This document shows, in pieces, positions 16,751 to 23,978 of a stretch of DNA of 64,000 nucleotides (position 1 is the stretch's first letter; the number at the start of each line of letters is the position of its first letter). The notes under the pieces were generated by a model. The model was given only the letters and a program-made list of their open reading frames with translations, was not told the DNA's origin and ran no database searches. Origin of the DNA: Flavobacterium branchiicola (GTDB lineage: Bacteria > Bacteroidota > Bacteroidia > Flavobacteriales > Flavobacteriaceae); assembly GCF_018383905.1 (NCBI RefSeq), contig NZ_JAGYWA010000003.1, positions 26,931 to 90,930 of the forward strand, written 5' to 3'. A program made the translations under genes and the position numbers.

Positions 16751-17397
16751 TGGAATTCTTTAATTTTCATACACATCAGTTTACAAATCAATCTAATGTA
16801 TTAGAATTGGTCAATCAATATCCGTTGGAGTTTGATGCAACAATTGCTTATTATTCTATCGGAATTCACCCTTGGTATATTAAAGAGGATCAAACTGATT
16901 TAGAACTGAAAATTATTGAAGAAAAACTACAAACTAAGAATTGTTTAGCAATTGGGGAATGTGGTTTAGATAAACGTATTGAGATCCCTTTAGATCAACA
17001 AGTTATCGTTTTTGAAAAACAATTAGAATTAGCTCAAAAATACAACAAGCCAGTAGTTATTCATTGTGTTGCTGCTTTTCAGGAAGTGATAGCAATTAAG
17101 AAGAAAATGAATATTACAGTTCCGATGATTATTCATGGTTTTTCAAAAAATAAACAAATTGCGGAACAATTAATTAAAGCAGGATTTTATATTTCGTTTG
17201 GAAAATATCTATTAAAAAATCCAGATTTGAAAACTGTTTTTCAGGATATTCCAAACGATCGTTTCTTTTTAGAGACTGATACAATAGAAGAGAATATTCA
17301 GGAGGTTTATAATTTAGCAGCTGAATATAAAAATATAGAAATAAGTGAATTAAAGGCTATTATTTCAAGTAATTACAAAATTGTATTTGAAAGGTAG
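16750..17397 (+). CDS. TatD family metal-dependent hydrolase
   Basis: Amidohydrolase-fold protein of 215 aa related to the TatD DNase family. Metal-ligand motifs are in the expected order: HTH (residues 7-9), IGIHPWY, GECGLDKR (Glu), VIHCVAA, IIHGF, and the late ETD. It is shorter than E. coli TatD (about 260 aa), as in other Bacteroidota members. Family members act as 3'-5' nucleases or general hydrolases; the physiological substrate is unknown. It overlaps DUF1684 by one base (TAATG). Confidence 0.9.
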   Translation: MEFFNFHTHQFTNQSNVLELVNQYPLEFDATIAYYSIGIHPWYIKEDQTDLELKIIEEKLQTKNCLAIGECGLDKRIEIPLDQQVIVFEKQLELAQKYNKPVVIHCVAAFQEVIAIKKKMNITVPMIIHGFSKNKQIAEQLIKAGFYISFGKYLLKNPDLKTVFQDIPNDRFFLETDTIEENIQEVYNLAAEYKNIEISELKAIISSNYKIVFER

Positions 17398-17515
17398 AAA
17401 AATGTAAAATGTGAAAGGTGAAAAGTAAACTAGTTTGGGGATAATTTTAAGATTCACAAACCTGAAACTTGAAACCTTTAAACCTGAAAAACAAAAAATA
17501 ACAAAAAAAGATTAT

Positions 17516-18229
17516 ATGGCAGAGTGGACAGAAAGAGCCGAGCTTTTATTTACAAAAGAAGGATTGCAAAATTTACAAAATGCAAATGTATTAGTAGTTG
17601 GATTAGGTGGTGTAGGATCATTTGCAGCTGAATTTTTAGCGAGAGCTGGAGTTGGAAATATGACCATTGTAGATGGTGACGTAGTTGATATTACCAATAT
17701 TAACAGACAATTGCCGGCTTTGCATTCTACTGTTGGGGAACCAAAAATTAAAATTGTTGGAGATCGTTTAATGGATATTAATCCGGAATTAAAACTAACT
17801 CGTGTACAGGAATTTTTATCTCCGGAACGCGCTTTTGAAATTGTTTCTCCAGAGTTTGATTATGTATTGGATTGCATTGATAGTATTACGCCAAAACTGA
17901 ACTTAATTATTGCAGCCAAACGCAAAAGAGTTAAGATTATAAGTAGCATGGGAGCAGGAGGAAAGATGTTGGCATCTAAAGTAAAAGTTGCAGATATTTC
18001 TAAAACCGTTAACTGTTATTTTTCTAAAACAATTCGTAAACGATTAAGAACCATGAAAATTAACAAACTGAAAGTTGTTTTCTCTTCTGAAATTCAGGAT
18101 GAAAAAAGTCTGAAGTTAACTGATGGTAAAAACTTTAAAAAATCGTTCTACGGAACAAACAGCTACATGCCTGGTTTATTTGGTCTTCATGCCGCAGAAA
18201 CAGTGATTAGATATTTGCTTACTAAATAA
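17516..18229 (+). CDS. tcdA: tRNA threonylcarbamoyladenosine dehydratase TcdA
   Basis: E1-like ATP-dependent enzyme of 237 aa that cyclises t6A37 to ct6A in tRNAs reading ANN codons. The nucleotide-binding signature VVGLGGVGSFAAEFLARAGVG is at about residues 24-44, followed by the family's DGDVVDITNINRQLPAL and the DCIDSITPK region. I start at 17516 (MAEWTERAEL), where the family normally begins; the 27-codon upstream extension is leader sequence rich in AAACCT-type repeats. TsaE, which acts earlier in the same modification, is encoded at 51908. Confidence 0.93.
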   Translation: MAEWTERAELLFTKEGLQNLQNANVLVVGLGGVGSFAAEFLARAGVGNMTIVDGDVVDITNINRQLPALHSTVGEPKIKIVGDRLMDINPELKLTRVQEFLSPERAFEIVSPEFDYVLDCIDSITPKLNLIIAAKRKRVKIISSMGAGGKMLASKVKVADISKTVNCYFSKTIRKRLRTMKINKLKVVFSSEIQDEKSLKLTDGKNFKKSFYGTNSYMPGLFGLHAAETVIRYLLTK

Positions 18230-18230
18230 A

Positions 18231-18322
18231 GGTACTAAGGTTCTAAGGTACTAAGCTTCTAAGATTGGAGCTAAGAGCCTTAGAACCTTAGCATCTCAGA
18301 ACCTTAGAACCTTAGAACCTTA
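18231..18322. repeat. GGTTCTAAGG / CCTTAGAACC repeat hairpin
   Basis: The gap between tcdA and the HAD gene consists of direct 8-nt repeats of CTAAGGTT type on the left and CCTTAGAA type on the right. CTAAGGTTCTAAGG (18235-18248) pairs perfectly with CCTTAGAACCTTAG (18278-18291), and three more right-type units follow to 18322. A shorter stretch of the same motif occurs at about 32862-32890. It is an intergenic low-complexity repeat that could also act as a transcript-end hairpin. Confidence 0.8.
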
Positions 18323-18329
18323 AAAAAAA

Positions 18330-18992
18330 ATGATAAAAACAGTAATTTTTGATATGGACGGTGTAATTGTAGATACAGAACCCGTTCACCGTTATTCGTA
18401 TTACAAGCAATTTTCAGAATTAAATATTGAAGTTCCGGAAGAAATGTACACTACGTTTACAGGATTTTCGACGCGAAATACTTTTCAGACATTAAAAGAA
18501 ATTTTCCCTGTAATTGATCAGGAAGTTGAAGATTTAATTCAGAGAAAAAGAAATATTTTTAATGATGCATTCGATACCAAAGCAGATTTGTTTTTACTGG
18601 AAGGTGTTGAAGATTTAATTAAAGATTTGTATGCAAATGGCATTCAGTTAATTTTAGCTTCGTCTGCTTCTAAGGTTACAATTGACCGTGTTTTTACAAG
18701 ATTCAATCTGCATCAGTATTTCTCGCATATTGTAAGCGGAGAAGATTTTCCACAGTCAAAACCAAATCCGGCAATTTTTATTCATGCCGCTTCATTATCA
18801 ATTGCTCCAAAAGAGGAGAGTATTATTATTGAAGACAGCACAAATGGAGTAAAAGCAGCAAAAGCCGCTGGAATATATTGTGTGGGTTATAAAAGCCAAC
18901 ATTCAAAATTACAGGACTTATCTGAAGCGGATTTAGTAATTGATCATTTTTCAGAATTAAATGCTGTAAAAATATCACAGCTAGATACTTGA
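18330..18992 (+). CDS. HAD-family phosphatase (beta-phosphoglucomutase-like)
   Basis: HAD hydrolase of 220 aa, subclass I. Motif I FDMDGVIVDTEP gives the nucleophile Asp and the acid/base Asp; the cap is helical (residues about 16-85); motif II is LASSAS, motif III Lys is in SKPNP, and motif IV is IIIEDSTNGVKAAKAAG. This pattern is shared by beta-phosphoglucomutases and small sugar-phosphate phosphatases. There is no adjacent sugar-utilisation gene to narrow the substrate. Confidence 0.9.
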   Translation: MIKTVIFDMDGVIVDTEPVHRYSYYKQFSELNIEVPEEMYTTFTGFSTRNTFQTLKEIFPVIDQEVEDLIQRKRNIFNDAFDTKADLFLLEGVEDLIKDLYANGIQLILASSASKVTIDRVFTRFNLHQYFSHIVSGEDFPQSKPNPAIFIHAASLSIAPKEESIIIEDSTNGVKAAKAAGIYCVGYKSQHSKLQDLSEADLVIDHFSELNAVKISQLDT

Positions 18993-19062
18993 ATTATATA
19001 AAATTTAACATTTGTTCGCTGTTTGAATTTGTAAATTTGAACAAAATAAACAAAATCCTAAT

Positions 19063-19905
19063 ATGAAAAAAATACTTATTGCATTAGCCCTTATAATAGC
19101 GCCTTTTGTCTCTGAAGCGCAAGTAAAAACACCACAAGCGAGTCCAAAAGGATATATCAAACAAACGGTTGGTTTAACGGATGTTGAAGTTACTTACTCA
19201 AGACCGGGAGCACGTGGAAGAGCGGTTTTTGGAAATTTAGTTCCATTTGGAAAACTTTGGAGAACTGGTGCAAACGAAAATACAATCATTAACTTTAGTG
19301 ATGATGTTGTTATCGACGGAAAAACGTTGAAAAAAGGAAAATACGCGATTTACACTATTCCAAAAATCGAAAGCTGGGAGGTAATTTTTTATCTTTCTAC
19401 AGACAATTGGGGATTACCAGAAAACTGGAGCGATGCATACGTTGCTTTAAGAACTACGGTTAAAGAAAATGCATTACCAACACCGGTTGAGACTTTCACG
19501 ATCGGAATTAACGGTTTAGATCCAAATTATGGTTATTTGGAAATGTCTTGGGAAAACTCTCATGTAGCTTTAAAATTTGAAGTTCCAACAGCAAAAATGG
19601 CTGTAGCAAGTATCGAAAAAACGTTAGCGGGTCCAACTGCAAATGATTATTTTGCAGCAGCTCAATATTTATTTCAATCAAACGGAAATATTGAAACAGC
19701 AAGAACTTATGTTGATAAATCTTTAGACATGAGTACTGATAAACCTTATTTTATCTTAAGACTTAAATCATTGATTCAGGCAAAACAAGGTGATAAAAAA
19801 GGAGCAGTTGAAACTGCAAAAGCTTCCTTGGCTGCTGCTGAGACTGCAAACAATCAGGATTATGTAAAAATGAATAAAGACAGTATTGCGGAGTGGAGTA
19901 GATAA
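19063..19905 (+). CDS. DUF2911 domain protein, secreted
   Basis: Protein of 280 aa with a signal peptide (MKKILIALALIIAPFVSEAQ), a DUF2911 domain (about residues 25-165; TYSRPGARGRAVFGNLVPFG and LWRTGANENT are its hallmark), and a C-terminal helical part that looks like one or two TPR-type hairpins (NDYFAAAQYLFQSNGNIETARTYVDKSL). DUF2911 has no assigned activity; the domain is common in Bacteroidota. A strong terminator follows at 19942-19986. Confidence 0.9.
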   Translation: MKKILIALALIIAPFVSEAQVKTPQASPKGYIKQTVGLTDVEVTYSRPGARGRAVFGNLVPFGKLWRTGANENTIINFSDDVVIDGKTLKKGKYAIYTIPKIESWEVIFYLSTDNWGLPENWSDAYVALRTTVKENALPTPVETFTIGINGLDPNYGYLEMSWENSHVALKFEVPTAKMAVASIEKTLAGPTANDYFAAAQYLFQSNGNIETARTYVDKSLDMSTDKPYFILRLKSLIQAKQGDKKGAVETAKASLAAAETANNQDYVKMNKDSIAEWSR

Positions 19906-19941
19906 TAATTCTTGTTTGAATTATAAATTTCAAAACTTATA

Positions 19942-19986
19942 AAATCCAAATTCCAAAGCGTTTGTTTTGGAGTTTGGATTTTTTTT
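19942..19986 (+). terminator. Terminator after DUF2911 gene
   Basis: An imperfect stem of about 16 pairs (AAATCCAAA-TTCCAAA with TTTGGAG-TTTGGATTT) is followed by eight T. Confidence 0.85.
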
Positions 19987-19999
19987 AGTGAAATAAATA

Positions 20000-20040
20000 G
20001 ACAGACTTGTCTGTTTGTGTTTTGAAATTATTTATATTTG
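20000..20040 (+). promoter_or_regulatory. Promoter and probable TetR operator
   Basis: The near-palindrome GACAGACTTGTCTGTT (about 20000-20015) overlaps the -33 region, and a -7 element TATATTTG lies at 20033-20040. The tetR start is at 20061. The site resembles the TAGAC-(N)-GTCTA operators of TetR proteins that autoregulate, so self-repression of the tetR-DUF1348 pair is likely. Confidence 0.6.
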
Positions 20041-20060
20041 CAATGTAATTACGAATAGAT

Positions 20061-20585
20061 ATGGCACCGAGAGAACGAATTTTAGAAAAAACATTTACCT
20101 TATTTCATAGACAAGGCTACAACGCAACGGGCATTAACCAGATTATAGAAGAAGCGAAAGTGGCTAAAGCAAGCTTTTATCAGCATTTTAAGTCTAAGGA
20201 AGATTTGTGCGTTGCATTTTTAAATCAGCGACATGATTTTTGGTTTGATGAATTGCAAAAATTCACTTCAAAAGAGAAAAACTCCAAAGCAAAGGTTACG
20301 GCTTCGTTAGATTTTTTGATTTATATGAATGAAAAGGAGAATTTCAGAGGATGTAGTTTTCTGAATATCTTATCAGAGATTGAATCTGATAATGTGAAGA
20401 TTCTCAACGTGATCCAGAGTCATAAAAATGATTTACGGAATTATTTTGCTGAGATTATTAGCGATTCGCTTTTGTCGGATCATATATACCTGCTTTTTGA
20501 GAGTTGCATTATCGAAAGTCAGTTGTTTAAATCAAATCAGCTTATTATGCAAACCAGAAAAATTATTGAAACTTTAAATTTATAA
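20061..20585 (+). CDS. TetR/AcrR family transcriptional regulator
   Basis: Regulator of 174 aa. The N-terminal helix-turn-helix ([46 protein letters not shown]) is typical TetR; the ligand-binding domain fills the rest. The pattern is that of TetR proteins controlling small detoxification or redox genes. It lies 2 bp upstream of the DUF1348 gene, making a two-gene operon whose promoter region carries a matching palindrome (20000-20015). Confidence 0.92.
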   Translation: MAPRERILEKTFTLFHRQGYNATGINQIIEEAKVAKASFYQHFKSKEDLCVAFLNQRHDFWFDELQKFTSKEKNSKAKVTASLDFLIYMNEKENFRGCSFLNILSEIESDNVKILNVIQSHKNDLRNYFAEIISDSLLSDHIYLLFESCIIESQLFKSNQLIMQTRKIIETLNL

Positions 20586-20587
20586 AA

Positions 20588-21001
20588 ATGGAACAGAAAT
20601 TACCATTGCCTCCTTTCACGTATGAAACGGCATTAGAAAAAATTCAATTAGCAGAAGACGCCTGGAACAGTCAGGATCCCGAACGAGTTTCAAAAGCCTA
20701 TACGGTAAATAGTGAATGGCGAAACAGAGATAAGTTTGTAAACGGACGTGAAGAGATTGTTCAGTTTTTAACTCAAAAATGGAATAAAGAGAAAAACTAT
20801 AAACTTAAAAAAGAATACTGGGCTCATACAGAAAACCGAATCGCTGTACGATTTGAATATGAATATCAGGATATTGACGGAAACTGGTTTCGAGCCTACG
20901 GAAACGAAAACTGGGAATTTGATGCAAACGGTTTAATGCAAAAAAGATTTGCAAGTATAAACGATCTTTCTATTACAGAAGAAGAAAGAAAACTTAAATA
21001 A
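20588..21001 (+). CDS. DUF1348 / SnoaL-like (NTF2 fold) protein
   Basis: Protein of 137 aa matching the DUF1348 subgroup of the NTF2-like superfamily: [25 protein letters not shown], then [24 protein letters not shown] and [25 protein letters not shown]. The many Trp/Arg residues are characteristic. Enzymatic activity is not established. It is coupled to the tetR gene upstream and is probably its main target. Confidence 0.9.
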   Translation: MEQKLPLPPFTYETALEKIQLAEDAWNSQDPERVSKAYTVNSEWRNRDKFVNGREEIVQFLTQKWNKEKNYKLKKEYWAHTENRIAVRFEYEYQDIDGNWFRAYGNENWEFDANGLMQKRFASINDLSITEEERKLK

Positions 21002-21012
21002 AGAATAATATA

Positions 21013-21642
21013 TTAATTAAGGCTAGGCGGCTCCGGAATCTTTATCGATCTTTTTATTTTTTTTACAATTAAAAGGTAAAAAGTAATCGCTCCCAAAATG
21101 ATAAGTAAGGCAATTTGGAGCTGTCCTAAACTGTTGTTTTTATTATACATGGCATTGGCAGCAGCTAGTTTTGCTTTGCCTTCTTCAATCTGAATTTGTG
21201 ATAACGATTCTAAGGTTTTAAGAGCCTGAGCGCTTGAATAAGCAATCTTTCCCCAGTTTTTATTTTCAACTTGTGTATTGATTTCTTTGCAGGAAGCAAG
21301 GAAAGCGTCAAAATGGCTTTTCTCTTTATTAGTCAACACAGTTTTGGCATACAGATCATCAATATTATGGATAATTGTAAGCGTATTAACGATCTCGTCT
21401 TTCTTAATATTGTCACTTAAATCCAGTTTTTCGGCTTCAGCTTTTATAAAATGAAGTTCCTTAGAATACTGAAAAATATAGTGCGCAACTACTAATCTGT
21501 CATTAAAAATGGCGTTGATATTCTCGTTTACTTTTTTAGAATTTTGAAGTGTATTAAAGTTCCCCAACAAAATAATAAGCATCACAATAAGTAATATAAA
21601 AGCAGCTTTGGTTTTATTGCTGTATTTTTTTTGATCTTTCAT
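21013..21642 (-). CDS. Four-helix-bundle chemoreceptor-type sensor without output domain
   Basis: Membrane protein of 209 aa: helix 1 (about residues 12-32, AAFILLIVMLIILLGNF), a helical periplasmic bundle (about 35-170) like the 4HB_MCP ligand-binding domain, and helix 2 (LQIALLIILGAITFYLLIV), then a short basic tail (KKIKRSIKIPEPPSLN). No methyl-accepting, kinase or GGDEF domain follows, so it is either a stand-alone sensor or a partner of another protein. I start at 21642 (MKDQKK); a 15-residue upstream extension from 21687 is possible but unlike a membrane-protein start. Confidence 0.75.
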   Translation of the reverse strand: MKDQKKYSNKTKAAFILLIVMLIILLGNFNTLQNSKKVNENINAIFNDRLVVAHYIFQYSKELHFIKAEAEKLDLSDNIKKDEIVNTLTIIHNIDDLYAKTVLTNKEKSHFDAFLASCKEINTQVENKNWGKIAYSSAQALKTLESLSQIQIEEGKAKLAAANAMYNKNNSLGQLQIALLIILGAITFYLLIVKKIKRSIKIPEPPSLN

Positions 21643-21800
21643 AGTGATGTGTTGTGAAAAAAGGGTTGTAAGTATTAATCTTTTCAAATTTTTAGTCTCA
21701 ATATGTCTTTGAATATACTAAAATAATATTTTTTACTTACAAATTGTAGAGAATTATACTTGAAGATGATACTTTTATTAGTGTAATAGATTCTTTTGGA

Positions 21801-21880
21801 GCTATTTCCTGCTGTCCGCTGTATCTTTTATGGCGAACCCCGCCATAAAAGGATGTCGCTTCCATCAGGGCTAGGAATCT
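21801..21880 (-). repeat. REP-like hairpin element, copy B
   Basis: Read on the minus strand this matches the element at 495-575: TAGCCCTGATGGAAG, then ATCCTTTT, a variable hairpin, AAAAGAT and GCGGACAGCAGG. The hairpin here is CTTTTATGGCG / CGCCATAAAAG (21825-21835 with 21841-21851, loop AACCC), unlike the TGTCTCGTT tip of copy A, yet still perfectly paired. Confidence 0.75.
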
Positions 21881-21957
21881 GCGTTTTAAAAGAAATACTA
21901 TTTATAGCCTCGTTGGATTAAATTATGTTTAAAAATACTCCTTTGAATAAAATAGCA

Positions 21958-22042
21958 CGCGGATAAAACGGATTTACTTCGTAAAAACGTGGACAAAAGC
22001 AGATTTTTTTTAATTCTTTATACAAATCCGTTTTTGTCCGCG
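21958..22042. repeat. CGCGGAT...ATCCGCG-type inverted repeat
   Basis: Arms 21958-21975 (CGCGGATAAAACGGATTT) and 22024-22042 (AAATCCGTTTTTGTCCGCG) are inverted copies with one mismatch or bulge, separated by about 48 nt. The whole 430-bp gap 21688-22118 holds only this and the REP-like element; no gene is apparent. Its position downstream of the symporter stop would let it end that transcript, but it lacks a clear T-run. Confidence 0.7.
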
Positions 22043-22118
22043 ATTTCGTGATAACGAATCTGTCTAATTCGCATCAAAATTTATACTATTTTAATTATAC
22101 CCAATGGGTTTTATTAGC

Positions 22119-23855
22119 TTATTCTAAGATTACTTCCTCGTGATCTGATTTTCCTCTAAAAAATAAAATCTGCATCAAAAATGCTAATACTATAGTCAAA
22201 ATTGCTCCAATAAAATTCAGCCATAAATAACCTAATTTTTCCTGACCACTCGGGTAGATATAAATCATGAAATAATAAATGACGAAAATGGTAATCTGAC
22301 TAATGATTGCACTGTAAAACATCGCTTTTGCCTGAACTTTTCTAAAGTAGAAACCAACAAGAAATATACCTAAAACAGTGCCGTAAAAAATAGATCCGAT
22401 AATGTTGACAAGCTGAATTAAGTTCTCAAACAAAGTTCCGACACAAGCAAAAAGGATGGCTATAATTCCCCAAAACAATGTAAAAAATTTAGTTGCATGA
22501 AGATAATGTTTCTCTGATTTTTCGGTTTTTAGATTTCGCTTATAGATGTCAATCGCTGTTGTAGAAGCTAATGCATTTAATCCTGAAGCAGTAGATGACA
22601 TTGCTGCAGAAATGATAACGGCAAGTAATAAACCAATTAAACCTTTTGGTAAATAGTGCAGAATGAAATGAAAAAAGACATAATCTTTATCATTGGTTTC
22701 GCTATTGCTGTCGGCTTTAGAAATAATTTCTTTTGCTTTGTCGCGCAGGTCTTTTTCTTTGTTTGATAAAGCGACTAATTCTTTACGCAAAATCGGATTG
22801 TCAAAATCCTGATTCAGCTGATCGATGTACAATAAATTGATTACTTTTTTATCTTCTGAAAGTTTTTCCAGTTTATGCTCCAGAACATGATATTCTTCTT
22901 TAAAAACCGATTTTTCGACAATCGTTTTATTATTCGGATTAAAATTTAAAGGAACAGGATTGAATTGAAAAAATACAAAAACCATAACTCCGGTCAATAA
23001 AATAAAGAACTGCATCGGAACTTTTAAAAGTCCGTTCATGATTAATCCCATTTGGCTTTCTTTTACTGATTTTCCGGATAAATAACGTCCAACTTGAGAT
23101 TGGTCAGTTCCAAAATAGGCAAGTGCAAGGAAAAAACCTCCGGTAATTCCGCTCCAGATTGTATACTTTTCTTCGGGATTAAAAGAGAAATCTACAATAT
23201 TCATTTTATCATTGGCACCCGCAATATGCATGGCACTTGTAAAAGTCATATCATTTGGCAGATAGTGCAAAATCAGGAAAAAAGTGATAAACATTCCCGA
23301 CATAATCACAAACATTTGCTGTTTCTGTGTTACGTTTACTGCTTTTGTTCCACCGGAAAAGGTGTATATAATAACCAAAAGACCAATTACAATATTCATA
23401 AAAGTCAGATTCCAACCCAATAATGCCGACAAAATAATGGCCGGAGCATAAATGGTAAGTCCGGTTCCTAAGCCTCTTTGCACCAAAAAAAGAATTGCTG
23501 CAAGAGAACGGGTTTTTACATCAAAACGTTTTTCAAGAAATTCGTAAGCGGTGTAAACCTTATTTTTATGATATAAAGGAATAAAAGTCATACAGATGAC
23601 AATCATTGCAATGGGCAATCCAAAATAGAATTGTATAAAACCCATTCCGTCATGGTAAGCTTGCCCGGGAGTAGACAAAAAAGTAATGGCACTTGCCTGT
23701 GTCGCCATTACAGAAAGTCCCACGGTATACCATGGAGTTTCGTTGTTTCCTAAAATAAAGTCTTCAACATTTTTACTTCCTTTTGTTTTCCAGGAACCAT
23801 ATCCAACAATGAATAAAAGAGTAACAATAAGTACGATCCAATCAAATAGTTGCAT
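22119..23855 (-). CDS. Sodium:solute symporter (SSS family)
   Basis: Na+-coupled transporter of 578 aa with about 13 membrane helices in the LeuT-like SSS fold. Signatures are the N-terminal FILGNNETPWYTVGLSVMATQASAITFLSTPG and the Na+-site region SAAMSSTASGLNALASTTAIDIYKR. A charged, probably coiled-coil insert of roughly 90 residues (about 310-395) sits between helices before SAAMSS, longer than in PutP-like carriers. The substrate is unknown; linkage to a PIG-L-type deacetylase suggests an acetylated or amino sugar-like compound, as inference. It is the last gene of a three-gene operon, starting 3 bp after the 35-aa peptide gene. Confidence 0.9.
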   Translation of the reverse strand: MQLFDWIVLIVTLLFIVGYGSWKTKGSKNVEDFILGNNETPWYTVGLSVMATQASAITFLSTPGQAYHDGMGFIQFYFGLPIAMIVICMTFIPLYHKNKVYTAYEFLEKRFDVKTRSLAAILFLVQRGLGTGLTIYAPAIILSALLGWNLTFMNIVIGLLVIIYTFSGGTKAVNVTQKQQMFVIMSGMFITFFLILHYLPNDMTFTSAMHIAGANDKMNIVDFSFNPEEKYTIWSGITGGFFLALAYFGTDQSQVGRYLSGKSVKESQMGLIMNGLLKVPMQFFILLTGVMVFVFFQFNPVPLNFNPNNKTIVEKSVFKEEYHVLEHKLEKLSEDKKVINLLYIDQLNQDFDNPILRKELVALSNKEKDLRDKAKEIISKADSNSETNDKDYVFFHFILHYLPKGLIGLLLAVIISAAMSSTASGLNALASTTAIDIYKRNLKTEKSEKHYLHATKFFTLFWGIIAILFACVGTLFENLIQLVNIIGSIFYGTVLGIFLVGFYFRKVQAKAMFYSAIISQITIFVIYYFMIYIYPSGQEKLGYLWLNFIGAILTIVLAFLMQILFFRGKSDHEEVILE

Positions 23856-23858
23856 AGG

Positions 23859-23966
23859 TTATGAATATAATTGCATGATTAAGAAGAAAATAAGGATGTA
23901 AATAGCATTTGCCACCAAAACGTAGGTGTAGCTTTTTTTCCATTTTTTTGTTTTTTTAGCTTCCAT
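23859..23966 (-). CDS. 35-aa single-helix membrane peptide
   Basis: A short ORF between the deacetylase and the symporter, with 12 bp and 3 bp gaps. It encodes a basic N-terminus (MEAKKTKKWKKSY) and one hydrophobic helix (VLVANAIYILIFFLIM). The stop TAA is followed by CCT and the symporter ATG, so translation is coupled. The arrangement recalls small membrane proteins paired with SSS carriers in other bacteria (for example YhdT-PanF, YjcH-ActP); this peptide shows no obvious homology to those. I infer a small subunit or assembly partner of the symporter. Confidence 0.65.
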   Translation of the reverse strand: MEAKKTKKWKKSYTYVLVANAIYILIFFLIMQLYS

Positions 23967-23978
23967 TTTTATGAATGT

